A DNA stretch of 40,307 nt from NCBI RefSeq assembly GCF_900099765.1, contig NZ_FNDX01000053.1:1-40307 (forward strand), given 5' to 3'. Below the pieces are notes generated by a model. The model was not told the DNA's origin, did no database searches, and was given only the letters and a program-made list of their open reading frames with translations. Positions 7,911-16,040 of the stretch are shown here, in pieces (position 1 is the stretch's first letter; each line of letters starts with the position of its first letter). This DNA comes from Paenibacillus typhae (GTDB lineage Bacteria > Bacillota > Bacilli > Paenibacillales > Paenibacillaceae). Made by a program: the position numbers and the translations under genes.

Positions 7911-9838
7911 TGCATACTGCGCTTTATGCCCTTCGCCCTCACAAACCGCTCCAGCACCTGGAAATCCTCGGTCACTGTCTTGAAAGGCAAAGCATCAAGT
8001 ACTTTGGAACGGTAGTCCTTCCGCGCGGCAGCGGACAGGCGGGAGTCAAGGATGCTGAGCACGCCCAGATCGGTTTCACTGCGGATCAGCCGTCCCGTAC
8101 CCTGTCTCAGGCGGAGCAGCATGTCCGGCACGAAGACCTCTTTTAACGGATTATGGGCCTTGGATGCCTTGTATTCGTAGACGGGATCAGCCGGAACAGG
8201 GAAGGGCAGGCGGAACACGATCACCTGTGACAGGTCGGAGCCCTCGATATTGATCCCTTCCCAGAAGACGCCGGTGCTGAGCAGCACGCCTTTGCTGGCC
8301 CGGAAGTTAGCGATTGTCTCATCCTGGGAGGAGCCTTCCTTCTGCATATGCAGCGCCCAGTTCAGCTTCTCCGAACGCAGCTTCTCATGCACGTACTTCA
8401 TATCCTCTTTGGCCGAAAACAGCACCAGTGTCCGCCCCTCTGTTACATTGCATAGCCGGAGCATTTCCTTGTACGCGGCTTCAAGATACTCTTTGCGGTT
8501 CTCGTGGTTGTAGTAAGGAACACTGCCCGAAATGTACATCATTGAGTGGCTGTCGTAATCAAAAGGGGAGGGCTGGCGCTCCATATAATCTCCACGGTAG
8601 CCAAGGGATTGGGTCAGATAAGCGTATTGCTCCTCCAGCGTATCGCCGCCCTGGCACATGGTTGCTGATGTCAATATAACGGAGGTTTTACCATTAAATA
8701 AGGTGTGTTTGAGGAACTGGCTGATGTTTTTGGGGCAGATGCTGACGGTGGCTTCGCGCTTGTTTTTGCTGGCCCAGATCAGGTAGTTATCCTCTGCGCC
8801 GGACAGGACATTCATAAGAGCAATAAGCCCGTTTACCGCTTCAAACGCATTATCGATCTCCCGCTCATGCCGTGAAGTTAACACCGAAAGGCTTAGACTG
8901 AATTCCTTCAGCACCTGCACTGCCCGGCTAAACGGAACCCCCTGGATCTGTGATACTTTTACCCGGTCCGTATCCTGTTTGGCGGTATGCAGCAAATCCG
9001 TTTCAACCTGTTTGAAAATGCTGCTCAGGCAGCCTTTGATAAATTTTACTTGCGTCAGCAGGCTCTTATCCCCGCATTGCTTAAAAAGAATCTGCAGCGC
9101 GTCATCCAGCACACGGCAGGCTCCCCGGAAGGTAAATTCGAGCGTCCTTGCATCCCGGACCTTGGCTTCCAGGTTATGCGCCTCGTCGATGATGATCAGG
9201 GCAGGCCGTTCGGTGATGAGCCCTTTTGTGCCTTCCTTTTTCTTGATCAGATCGCGGATCAGCAGGTCCTGGTTAACGATGATGAAGTCCATATCGCCGA
9301 CTCTGGCGTTAATTTTGGCTCTCATCTCATAGAAGGTGCAGGTGCTTTTGTAGCGGCATTGTTCAAATTTGCAGTCATTCACGCATACTTCAGACCATAC
9401 AGCATCGCTGATGCCGCCCTGAATATCCGCCCGCTCATCTATTTCATAGTTTAGAATCTGCTCTACCAGCTTCGGCAGAGGGGAATCCGCATCATCGGGT
9501 TTGGACAGACCCCCGGCCCTGTAGCGGCAGGCATATTGCCCCATCCCTTTCCCGACAACGGAACGTACCGTGGTAAATCCGAGCCGGCTTCCGATCACCC
9601 GCAGATCCTTATGGATCTGTTCGGAGAGCTGGATGGAGGAGGTGGCGATTATGACCGGCTGCTGCGAGATATGGTTAATCAGCAGACCGGGTATAAGATA
9701 GGCAAAAGATTTGCCGATGCCGACCCCGGCCTCGATCATCGCATTGCGTCCGCTCATATAGGCCTCCGCGATATCCAGCGACATATCCTGCTGCCCGGTC
9801 CGTTCCCTCAGGCCGATCCTCGGAAACCGGTCATACAT
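7886..9838 (-). CDS. DinG/XPD-family superfamily 2 DNA helicase
   Basis: A 650-residue ATP-dependent helicase of the DinG/YoaA/XPD type, expected to unwind 5'-tailed DNA, forks or R-loops in repair. Seen: Walker A GVGIGKS (38-44), five cysteines at 104, 152, 156, 161 and 167 in the place of the family's iron-sulfur cluster, DEAH at 218-221, and the C-terminal motifs GVFWEGINIEG and QGTGRLIR. There is no exonuclease domain, unlike Bacillus DinG. The first ATG (9838) has no ribosome site. The frame stays open to a TGA at 9949-9947, and GAAGGGG lies at 9940-9934, so the true start may be a non-AUG codon near 9931-9923, adding about 29-31 residues. Confidence 0.9.
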   Translation of the reverse strand: MYDRFPRIGLRERTGQQDMSLDIAEAYMSGRNAMIEAGVGIGKSFAYLIPGLLINHISQQPVIIATSSIQLSEQIHKDLRVIGSRLGFTTVRSVVGKGMGQYACRYRAGGLSKPDDADSPLPKLVEQILNYEIDERADIQGGISDAVWSEVCVNDCKFEQCRYKSTCTFYEMRAKINARVGDMDFIIVNQDLLIRDLIKKKEGTKGLITERPALIIIDEAHNLEAKVRDARTLEFTFRGACRVLDDALQILFKQCGDKSLLTQVKFIKGCLSSIFKQVETDLLHTAKQDTDRVKVSQIQGVPFSRAVQVLKEFSLSLSVLTSRHEREIDNAFEAVNGLIALMNVLSGAEDNYLIWASKNKREATVSICPKNISQFLKHTLFNGKTSVILTSATMCQGGDTLEEQYAYLTQSLGYRGDYMERQPSPFDYDSHSMMYISGSVPYYNHENRKEYLEAAYKEMLRLCNVTEGRTLVLFSAKEDMKYVHEKLRSEKLNWALHMQKEGSSQDETIANFRASKGVLLSTGVFWEGINIEGSDLSQVIVFRLPFPVPADPVYEYKASKAHNPLKEVFVPDMLLRLRQGTGRLIRSETDLGVLSILDSRLSAAARKDYRSKVLDALPFKTVTEDFQVLERFVRAKGIKRSMQKRTSPAD

Positions 9839-10099
9839 CCGGAAAATGGCATTGACCAGAGCGGGCTCGATGTCCTTCTTCTGCTCCCGTTTCTGTAATT
9901 TATAAAGATCACTTAACCAGCTGATGACAATCGCCCCTTCTCTGTTTCAATGCGCCTCTGCCGGCAGATTGATTTTTTGGGTCAAATTGTAATTATCTCT
10001 GATAGGGGCTTGAGAGTCAAGGCTAATTCAGGAATGAGCCTTATCTTCAGGACGGGCAGGTAAACTGCCTAGCTTCTCTGTAAAAAAAGTCCGCTCCAT

Positions 10100-11266
10100 T
10101 TATTGCTGCGCACCCTGCCTTAGCGGGCTGAAAAAGGCGCGGATGTCTTCGGCGAGCGGCCCGGGTGCCTCCCAAGCAGTAAAATGCCCGCCGCGCGGCA
10201 TCTCAGTCCAGCGGGTAATGTTCAAATTGCGCTGCGCCCATTCCTTGGGCGGGAGCAGAATATCGGCCGGGAACAGGGCCAATCCAGTCGGCACCTCGAT
10301 CCGGCCCAGCGGCGGTAAAGAGCTGGAGTTTTCGTGATAGATCTGCGTAGCCGAGCCTATCGTATTAGTCACCCAATAGATCATGATGTTTGTGAGCAGC
10401 TCATCCTCGCTGAAGCTCTTCCGGAGATCACCATTGCAGTCGCTCCAGGCATGGAATTTCTCGATCAGCCAGCCTGCCAGACCTGCCGGCGAATCGGAAA
10501 GTCCGTAAGCAAGCGTGCGGGGCTTGGTGGACTGAATGGACATGTACGCTCCCTCACGGGCAATCCAGTCCCGGGCGTTCTGCTGATACTGCCGTTCATC
10601 GGCAGTCAGCTCTGTCCCGGCACCCGGATTCAACAGGCTGCGGATAATACCGATATCGGTCAGATGGATTCCAACCAGAAGCTCAGGACGGCTGTCAGCC
10701 AGATATCTTGTAACGCCTGAGCCGATATCTCCGCCGGCAGCCGCGAATGCCCCGTAGCCCAGCTCTTCTGTCATCAGCTTCGCCCAGAGAGCGGCAATGT
10801 GCGAATTGTTGATGCCAGCGCGCTCGGGATAGCCCGAGAAACCAAAGCCCGGCAGTGAAGGCACAATAACATCAAAAGAATCCTCAGCATTGCCGCCGTA
10901 GCTGGCTGGATCGGTGAGCATGGGAATAATTTTATGATAGCGGAAAAAGCTGTCCGGCCATCCATGCGTCAAAACGATAGGCAGAGGATTGGGCCCTTTA
11001 CCGCGCTCGTGGATAAAATGGATATTCGTTCCGTCAATGTTACTGCGGTAATGTGCGAAGCGGTTCAGCTTGGCTTCCTGTGCCCGCCAGTCGAAATGGT
11101 CCCGCCAATACGCTATAAGAGATTGCAGATAAACGGAATCTGTACCGTTTTCCCAGCCTGAGCCCTCAATGGGAACCGGCCAGCGTACGGCTTTAAGCCT
11201 GTATTCCAAATCAGCAAGTAATTCGTCAGATACCCTGATTTGAAAACGTTCTGCTGCCATGATCAT
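10100..11266 (-). CDS. Epoxide hydrolase family protein
   Basis: A 388-residue alpha/beta hydrolase with the N-terminal epoxide hydrolase (EHN) domain. It should add water to an epoxide through an aspartyl ester. Seen: oxyanion motif HGWP (101-104), nucleophile Asp180 in AGGDIGSG, lid tyrosine candidate Tyr242 in GAYMSIQSTKPRTLAYGL, and catalytic His361 in GGHFTAWE. GGAGG lies seven bases before the second Met (11260), and AAGGA seven before the first, so either start is possible. There is no signal peptide. It is monocistronic, and the substrate is unknown. Juvenile hormone and microsomal epoxide hydrolases share this architecture. Confidence 0.92.
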   Translation of the reverse strand: MIMAAERFQIRVSDELLADLEYRLKAVRWPVPIEGSGWENGTDSVYLQSLIAYWRDHFDWRAQEAKLNRFAHYRSNIDGTNIHFIHERGKGPNPLPIVLTHGWPDSFFRYHKIIPMLTDPASYGGNAEDSFDVIVPSLPGFGFSGYPERAGINNSHIAALWAKLMTEELGYGAFAAAGGDIGSGVTRYLADSRPELLVGIHLTDIGIIRSLLNPGAGTELTADERQYQQNARDWIAREGAYMSIQSTKPRTLAYGLSDSPAGLAGWLIEKFHAWSDCNGDLRKSFSEDELLTNIMIYWVTNTIGSATQIYHENSSSLPPLGRIEVPTGLALFPADILLPPKEWAQRNLNITRWTEMPRGGHFTAWEAPGPLAEDIRAFFSPLRQGAQQ

Positions 11267-11385
11267 TCCTCCATCCTTCTAGTTGTATTTTACGAATATA
11301 GCAAACTTTACTGCCTTGTTATGTATTATTATGGAATAAAAGAAGAGAAAATCATACCTTATTATATAACCTGGGGGAAGCGGTC

Positions 11386-11599
11386 ATGATTAAGCATGCA
11401 CAGCCAGTAATTCTCTCCTATCCGATTGCGGAGCCGGTAATTGAGTTCATCAGACATATTAATGGATATCTTCATCAGCTATGCGCTGTTCGTACGTGAT
11501 CCCGGGAGCAACGGCTGGATTAAGGAGCACGCGATAAAGGTATGCGGAACGTTGTGCAAGGATTTTCTGGAGGGAAAAGAAGTGTTCCATCTGCTGTAA
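11386..11599 (+). pseudogene. Two overlapping short ORFs, probably a frameshifted gene remnant
   Basis: ATG at 11386 after GGGGGAAG opens a 37-codon frame (ends 11499, begins MIKHAQPVILSYPIAEP). It overlaps a +1-frame ORF of 45 codons (11462-11599, contains FVRDPGSNGWIKEHAIKV) that has no ribosome site of its own. Both read like ordinary protein, and together they would make about 70 residues, so a single indel in a small gene or a remnant of a larger one is likely. I do not recognise the family. This and the ribosome site of the next gene are all I see in the 410-base gap. Confidence 0.35.
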
Positions 11600-11681
11600 T
11601 CAACCATGCATAATTGCGTCCGGAGGAGTAAAAGATACCCATATCTATGCGGTAACCCGTATTGCCAAAGGAGATATGGAT

Positions 11682-12278
11682 ATGAATGAAATCTGGAAGG
11701 AGGCCTGGAAGGCTCTGGTGCTGATTATCTTCGGCATGCTGCTGCTCAGGCTGGCGGGCAGAAAATCCATCTCACAGATGACCATTCCGACGACGATCGC
11801 CATGATTTCCATCGGAACGATTATTGTGGAGCCGATCGCAGACCATCATATTCTGATTACGATGACAGCTGCAGCTGTATTTATTGCCATGCTGATCGGG
11901 GTGGAGTGGCTGCAGCTGCGCTGGAGTCCTTTTCAGAGGCTGGTCAAGGGGCAGGCGGTTATTGTCATTCAGGACGGCCGGGTGCAGATGCAAAATCTGA
12001 AGAGGCTGAGACTTACAATTGAGGCGCTGGAGATGAGTTTGCGGGAGGAGGGTATTTCCAGGATCAGCGATGTGAAGACGGCAACCTTTGAGCCTAACGG
12101 CATGATCGGTTACGAGCTTTCAGATGCTGCCAAGCCGGTGACACTGGCACAGGTGGAGGAACTGCTGGCCAAGTATTTGAGCGGAACAGGTCCGGTGAAA
12201 GCTGCGGCAGCAGCGAAAGGGCAGGAACAGCCGGATGACCATTTGTTTAAGAAAATTCAAGAAACGGAGCAGACATAA
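11682..12278 (+). CDS. DUF421 (YetF/YcaP-type) membrane protein
   Basis: About 198 residues. Three N-terminal TM segments (roughly 10-30, 35-52 and 58-78) are followed by a soluble domain typical of DUF421 proteins: the GQAVIVIQDGRV strand, the LRLTIEALEMSLREEGI helix, and DVKTATFEPNGMIGYEL. The start at 11682 is chosen because AAAGGAG lies eight bases away; an ATG at 11676 is only two bases from it. Function is unknown for the family; some YetF paralogues are linked to the Bacillus spore or general stress response. The C-terminal tail is Ala- and charge-rich. Confidence 0.88.
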   Translation: MNEIWKEAWKALVLIIFGMLLLRLAGRKSISQMTIPTTIAMISIGTIIVEPIADHHILITMTAAAVFIAMLIGVEWLQLRWSPFQRLVKGQAVIVIQDGRVQMQNLKRLRLTIEALEMSLREEGISRISDVKTATFEPNGMIGYELSDAAKPVTLAQVEELLAKYLSGTGPVKAAAAAKGQEQPDDHLFKKIQETEQT

Positions 12279-12282
12279 AGGT

Positions 12283-12303
12283 AAGTACCTGAGAGGTGCT
12301 TTT
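12283..12303 (+). terminator. Weak terminator after the DUF421 gene
   Basis: Stem AAGTACCT / AGGTGCTT (one wobble pair) with loop GAG, ending in TTTT. The stem is short, so it is probably leaky. Confidence 0.45.
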
Positions 12304-12309
12304 AAATAT

Positions 12310-12363
12310 TGAGAACGATCAGTAAAAATAATTCTTTACCATTCGTTCTCGTTATGCTAAGAT
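12310..12363 (+). promoter_or_regulatory. Promoter of the TetR operon with flanking operator half-sites
   Basis: TTTACC (12335-12340), 17 bases, TAAGAT (12358-12363) is the best promoter before the STAS-like gene. GAGAACGA (12311-12318) and TCGTTCTC (12343-12350) are exact inverted copies lying upstream of and inside the promoter. They match the half-sites of the operator at 12405. Confidence 0.5.
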
Positions 12364-12404
12364 AGGTCCATAGCAAGGGAACACGACATACATAGCACTT
12401 TTTT

Positions 12405-12418
12405 AGAATGATCGTTCT
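12405..12418. promoter_or_regulatory. TetR operator site 2
   Basis: AGAATGATCGTTCT, an inverted repeat with one mismatch between arms. It lies 24 bases before the ATG at 12442 and downstream of the predicted promoter, where a repressor would block transcription. The same motif recurs at 13504. Confidence 0.65.
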
Positions 12419-12441
12419 CAAAAATGGAAGGGGTGGCTGAG

Positions 12442-12861
12442 ATGAAGGTATTTGAATCGGTAAATGGTCTGGTGGCATGGGATGAGCAACTGCAGAATGT
12501 AAGGATTGAATGGAACGGATTCTCTCACGGGGAGGGCCTTCAAGCCGTATTAATGCAGGGTGCGGAGCTGCTCAGACAGAAGCAGAGCGGCAAGGTACTG
12601 ATGGATATCCGGCAGGGCTCAGTGATTAAGGAAGAGGATAAAGCATGGATGGCGGATTTTTATGTAGAGCATGTTTATAAAAGCGGCCTGCGATACCTCG
12701 CGATGATCGAGCCCAGCAGCATTGTTGCCAAATTAAGTGTGAACCGCGCCGTAAGCGTACAGGGCCAGCTCCCTTATCAGCAGAGAAGCTTCAGCGGCTT
12801 AGACGAAGCTGTCAGATGGCTGAGTGAGGTGAAGCCTGCAGCGGAGCTGGCGGCCGGCTGA
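12442..12861 (+). CDS. STAS/SpoIIAA-like small protein
   Basis: A 139-residue cytosolic protein. Spacing to GAAGGGG (eight bases) selects the ATG at 12442 rather than the one at 12424, which lies inside the leader. An alternating strand/helix pattern with KVLMDIRQGSV in the middle and FSGLDEAVRWLSEV at the end resembles the SpoIIAA-like/STAS fold seen in many uncharacterised proteins. It is the first gene of a TetR-controlled unit and is followed 31 bases later by the repressor. Its function is unknown; fold assignment is tentative. Confidence 0.6.
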   Translation: MKVFESVNGLVAWDEQLQNVRIEWNGFSHGEGLQAVLMQGAELLRQKQSGKVLMDIRQGSVIKEEDKAWMADFYVEHVYKSGLRYLAMIEPSSIVAKLSVNRAVSVQGQLPYQQRSFSGLDEAVRWLSEVKPAAELAAG

Positions 12862-12892
12862 TCAACAGGAGGGCAGGTAAGGAGGGCAAACC

Positions 12893-13480
12893 ATGGCCAG
12901 GAATAAGGAGTTTGATGAACAAGCCGTTCTGGATAAGGCGATGGAGCTGTTCTGGCTGCAGGGGTATGAGAAGACATCCATCAGTGAACTGGTCGAGCAT
13001 ATGGGGATTCACCGCAAAAGCCTGTATGACACCTTTACCGATAAACATAGTCTCTTCCTGCGGAGCATTGACCGTTTCGGCGAGAGGGTTAACCGCAGTC
13101 TGGCTGCCGGGGTGCAGCAGGCGGGAACAGCAGCAGAGGCGCTTGCCTTTGTGCTCGGTTATATGATCTGCGGAGAGCAGGATATGCCGCCCGGATGTAT
13201 GCTGGTCAATGCGGCTACCGAGCTGGCCGTCAGGGATGCTGAAGCGGATGATAAATCCCGGGCGGGGTTCCTGAGGACAGAGCAGCTGCTGCGGGAAATC
13301 GTAGAACGGGGACAGCTTGAAGGGGAGTTCACCACCCGATTCAGTGTAGAGGAGCTGGCCCGTTATTTGCATAACGGACTGGTGGGGCTCCGTGTGCTGG
13401 CAAGAACCTCCGTTCCAAAGGAACAGCTGCAGGAAATTGCGCGGTTATCGGTAGAGCTTCTGAAACTGGAGGAAGAGTAA
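12893..13480 (+). CDS. TetR-family transcriptional repressor
   Basis: A 195-residue regulator. The N-terminal DNA-binding domain has its helix-turn-helix at about 30-49 (ISELVEHMGIHRKSLYDTF), ending in the typical TDKHSLF. The C-terminal ligand domain is helical (PPGCMLVNAATELA is a common segment in this subgroup). GGAGG precedes the ATG. It most likely binds AGAATGATCNTTCY-type sites at 12405 and 13504, so it would control its own operon and the flavoprotein/SDR pair behind it. Neighbouring quinone reductase and SDR genes suggest a reactive carbonyl, quinone or similar inducer. Confidence 0.92.
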   Translation: MARNKEFDEQAVLDKAMELFWLQGYEKTSISELVEHMGIHRKSLYDTFTDKHSLFLRSIDRFGERVNRSLAAGVQQAGTAAEALAFVLGYMICGEQDMPPGCMLVNAATELAVRDAEADDKSRAGFLRTEQLLREIVERGQLEGEFTTRFSVEELARYLHNGLVGLRVLARTSVPKEQLQEIARLSVELLKLEEE

Positions 13481-13503
13481 GGTGAAATTTTTTTAATTAT
13501 ACT

Positions 13504-13517
13504 AGAATGATCATTCC
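13504..13517. promoter_or_regulatory. TetR operator site 3
   Basis: AGAATGATCATTCC, a near-perfect inverted repeat differing from site 2 at two bases. It lies between tetR and the flavoprotein gene, 37 bases before its ATG. Confidence 0.65.
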
Positions 13518-13554
13518 CATAATTCGAATCCCATATCCAAGGAGAGTGTTATTA

Positions 13555-14109
13555 ATGAAGACATTGATCATTGCAGGACATCCCGATTTGAACCGCTCGC
13601 GGATCAGCAAAGCCTGGACCGAAATGCTGAAGCAGCAGATGGACATTACAGTGCATGTGCTCAGTGAAGCCTACCCTGACCGTACAATCGATATTCCCGC
13701 TGAACAGGCGCTGCTTGACCGGCATGACCGGCTTATTTTCCAGTATCCGCTGTACTGGTACAGCACGCCGCCGATCCTGAAGCAATGGTTCGATGAAGTA
13801 CTGGAATACGGCTGGGCTTTTGGACCCGGGGGCGAGCATCTGAAGGGCAAGGAAATCGGCATCGCCATATCAACGGTGGGTACTGCGGCTTCATATCAGC
13901 CCGGGGGCTATAATCTGTTCACGATACGGGATATTGCCAAACCGGTCGAGGCGCTGGCCAATTATGTAGGTGCACTGTATCTTCCGCCGTTTTCGCTGCA
14001 CAATGCCAATCATGTTACGGATGAAGAAATAGCTGCAAGCTCGGAGGCTTATCTTAACCACCTGAAGACGGTCCACAACGTTAAAACGCCGGATTTACTC
14101 ACCCGTTAA
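13555..14109 (+). CDS. NAD(P)H dehydrogenase (quinone)-like flavoprotein
   Basis: A 184-residue flavodoxin-fold oxidoreductase of the YwrO/KefG/NQO1-like family, which transfers two electrons from NAD(P)H to quinones or similar acceptors. Seen: the N-terminal flavin-binding strand MKTLIIAGHPDLNRSR, FQYPLYWYSTPPILKQWFDEV and GWAFGPGG, all family hallmarks. ATG 13555 is preferred over one at 13507 because AAGGAG lies ten bases away and the longer version would run through the operator. It is cotranscribed or coregulated with the SDR gene behind it. A detoxification role is likely; the substrate is unknown. Confidence 0.9.
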   Translation: MKTLIIAGHPDLNRSRISKAWTEMLKQQMDITVHVLSEAYPDRTIDIPAEQALLDRHDRLIFQYPLYWYSTPPILKQWFDEVLEYGWAFGPGGEHLKGKEIGIAISTVGTAASYQPGGYNLFTIRDIAKPVEALANYVGALYLPPFSLHNANHVTDEEIAASSEAYLNHLKTVHNVKTPDLLTR

Positions 14110-14191
14110 AGTTAAAATGCCAAAGTTCATTCTTCACGCCCAAATTCAAGCTGCTATCAGCTTCATACACAATAACAAGGAGGAAATTATA

Positions 14192-14899
14192 ATGAATAAA
14201 ACAATCGCACTGATTACAGGAGCAAGCAAGGGAATCGGGTATGAGGTGGCCAGACAGCTGGGACAGCAGGGAATAACGGTGCTTCTGTCTGCGCGCACCA
14301 GCGCTGCGGCCGAGGAAGCGGCCGCTCAGCTCAGGGAGCAGGGCATTGATGCGGTGGGCGTAGAGCTGGAAGTGACGGACAGTGCACATATTGCTGCACT
14401 TGCCAAGCAGATCGGAGAACAGTACGGCAAGCTGGATGTGCTGGTGAACAATGCGGGAATCTGGGCGGAAACGGCCGGAGCGGAGAATGCCTTTGAGACC
14501 ACCTTTACGGTCAATACGTTTGCACCGTACCACATTACCGAGGCTCTGCTGCCGCTGCTGCTAAAAAGTGAAGCAGGCAGAATCGTGAACCAGAGCAGCG
14601 CCCTGGGCTCTATCCAGTTCCAGCTGAGCAATGAGCTGGCCCAGCGGATCGCTACGCCTGCTTACGCTGCCTCCAAAGCTGCGCTCAACATGCTCACAGT
14701 GTACTGGGCCAATAAATACAAGGATACCCCGCTGAAAATCAACACGGTGCATCCCGGACTGGTAAAAACCCGGATGGGCGGGGACAAGGCCGAGCTGACG
14801 CCGGAGGAAGGCGCCAAGACAGCCGTCCGTTACGCCACTCTGCCGGCGGATGGGCCAACCGGAGGTTTCTTCTACATGGAGGACCGTCTGCCTTGGTAA
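14192..14899 (+). CDS. Short-chain dehydrogenase/reductase
   Basis: A 235-residue classical SDR. Seen: NAD(P)-binding TGASKGIG (9-16), NNAG (86-89), Ser135/136 in NQSSALGS, and the catalytic pair Tyr158/Lys162 in YAASK. The pattern is closest to carbonyl-reductase-like SDRs. AAGGAGG eight bases before the ATG fixes the start. An Arg at 35 after the second strand (LLSAR) suggests NADPH preference. It follows the flavoprotein by 82 bases in the TetR-controlled set and converges with the exporter gene that ends 16 bases away. Confidence 0.92.
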   Translation: MNKTIALITGASKGIGYEVARQLGQQGITVLLSARTSAAAEEAAAQLREQGIDAVGVELEVTDSAHIAALAKQIGEQYGKLDVLVNNAGIWAETAGAENAFETTFTVNTFAPYHITEALLPLLLKSEAGRIVNQSSALGSIQFQLSNELAQRIATPAYAASKAALNMLTVYWANKYKDTPLKINTVHPGLVKTRMGGDKAELTPEEGAKTAVRYATLPADGPTGGFFYMEDRLPW

Positions 14900-14914
14900 G
14901 CCGGGGGCCGAATA

Positions 14915-15709
14915 TTATTTCATTATGAGCCGGGCAGCTACAATAATCAGGAAGACCGACAGCAGCCTCAGCAGCAGCTTGGCCGGCAGGCGTTTGGCAA
15001 GCCGGGCGCCGAGCTGGCCGCCGATAATGGCGCCGGGTGCCAGGCACAGCACCATAATCCACTCGATATTGTGCAGATAGGCATGTGTAGAGGTGCTGAC
15101 GATCGCCGACAGAAAGATCTGCAGCATCGAGGTGGCGACGGCAATATGCGTGGAGAAGCCGAGCAGCAGCGTCATTGTCGGCACCATCAGGCTGCCGCCA
15201 CCTACGCCAAACAGGCTGGCCAGGAACCCGACAAAAAAGCTGATTATAACGCCGGTAGGCATATGATAAGCATACTCAAACCGGCTGCCTCCGGCATCCG
15301 TAAAGCTCCGCTTGACCGTTGGCTGAAACGGCAGGGTCAGGGGCTTTTTGGGCTTGAACAGAAGCAGCAGCGCAATCAGAATCAGAAAAATGCCGAAGCT
15401 GACAAAAAAGGCTCTGCCCTCCACCTGTTCAGAGAACAGTGCACCGATTACCGAACCCGGAATGGAGGCGGCCGCGAACCAGAGCGCTGCCTGATAATCA
15501 ATTCTTTTTTGCCTGGCGTATACGTAAGTGCTGGAAATGGAATTGAACAGCAGCATGGCCATTGAAGTCCCGGCCAAATGGGCTGTTGGCATATCCGGAT
15601 ACATAAAGGCTAATGCAGGCACGACGATAAATCCGCCGCCAAGCCCGACCAGCGAGCCGGAAATGCCGGCAGCAAGTCCGAGAAGGAATAGAAGCAGGTA
15701 AGTTAGCAC
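14915..15709 (-). CDS. TauE/SafE family sulfite/anion exporter
   Basis: A 264-residue membrane protein with about eight TM segments in two related halves. Each half carries a glycine-rich motif of the family (SLVGLGGGFIVVP near the start, SLFGVGGGSLMVP in the middle). Family members export sulfite, sulfoacetate or other small organosulfur anions, while many are uncharacterised. A GTG start is used, with AAAGGG about nine bases upstream. It is a single gene convergent with the SDR. The transported anion cannot be inferred. Confidence 0.9.
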   Translation of the reverse strand: MLTYLLLFLLGLAAGISGSLVGLGGGFIVVPALAFMYPDMPTAHLAGTSMAMLLFNSISSTYVYARQKRIDYQAALWFAAASIPGSVIGALFSEQVEGRAFFVSFGIFLILIALLLLFKPKKPLTLPFQPTVKRSFTDAGGSRFEYAYHMPTGVIISFFVGFLASLFGVGGGSLMVPTMTLLLGFSTHIAVATSMLQIFLSAIVSTSTHAYLHNIEWIMVLCLAPGAIIGGQLGARLAKRLPAKLLLRLLSVFLIIVAARLIMK

Positions 15710-15783
15710 TTGGCAGTTCCCTTTCTTTTGTGAAGATTATCATTATTATACTTCCCGGATTGCCGCGAAAGTAATGAATATTC

Positions 15784-15901
15784 TTTTGTACCCGTTTTGA
15801 CGCGGGAAGAATACTCAGGCCGGTTATGCCCGAAAGGGCAGCCCTTTTGTACAGTACGCCGTCTGCCGGACACGATAGGATAGAGTATGGCTTTTTTGTA
15901 C
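15784..15901 (+). repeat. Three copies of TTTTGTAC and a GAAA-loop hairpin upstream of the uronate dehydrogenase
   Basis: TTTTGTAC occurs at 15784, 15845 and 15894. TGCCC-GAAA-GGGCA at 15827-15840 forms a short hairpin with a GNRA loop and directly precedes the second copy. The hairpin and an 8-mer TTTTGACG (15795) recur downstream of the same gene. No protein frame with a ribosome site is seen in 15710-16020. Confidence 0.5.
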
Positions 15902-16040
15902 CGGATCAACGGTGGCAACGGCGCTTGAACGCGGGCTCCTGCATACTTGAGAACCCGTTGATTTGTATAATTTTCCGTTCCTGCGGGTAATAACTAACAG
16001 CGCAACTATCCAGGAACGGCAGGAAGGGAGCTGGTTCACC

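Noticed and set aside
10019..10074. Small inverted repeats (AAGGCT/AGCCTT and GGCAG/CTGCC) after the epoxide hydrolase gene
   Set aside because: Stems are short and neither has a T-tract in the right direction, so I did not call a terminator.
15710..16040. Possible structured RNA or riboswitch upstream of the uronate dehydrogenase-like gene
   Set aside because: Repeated short motifs are present, but I could not match them to any known riboswitch class or build a convincing multi-stem fold by eye; kept only as a repeat observation.
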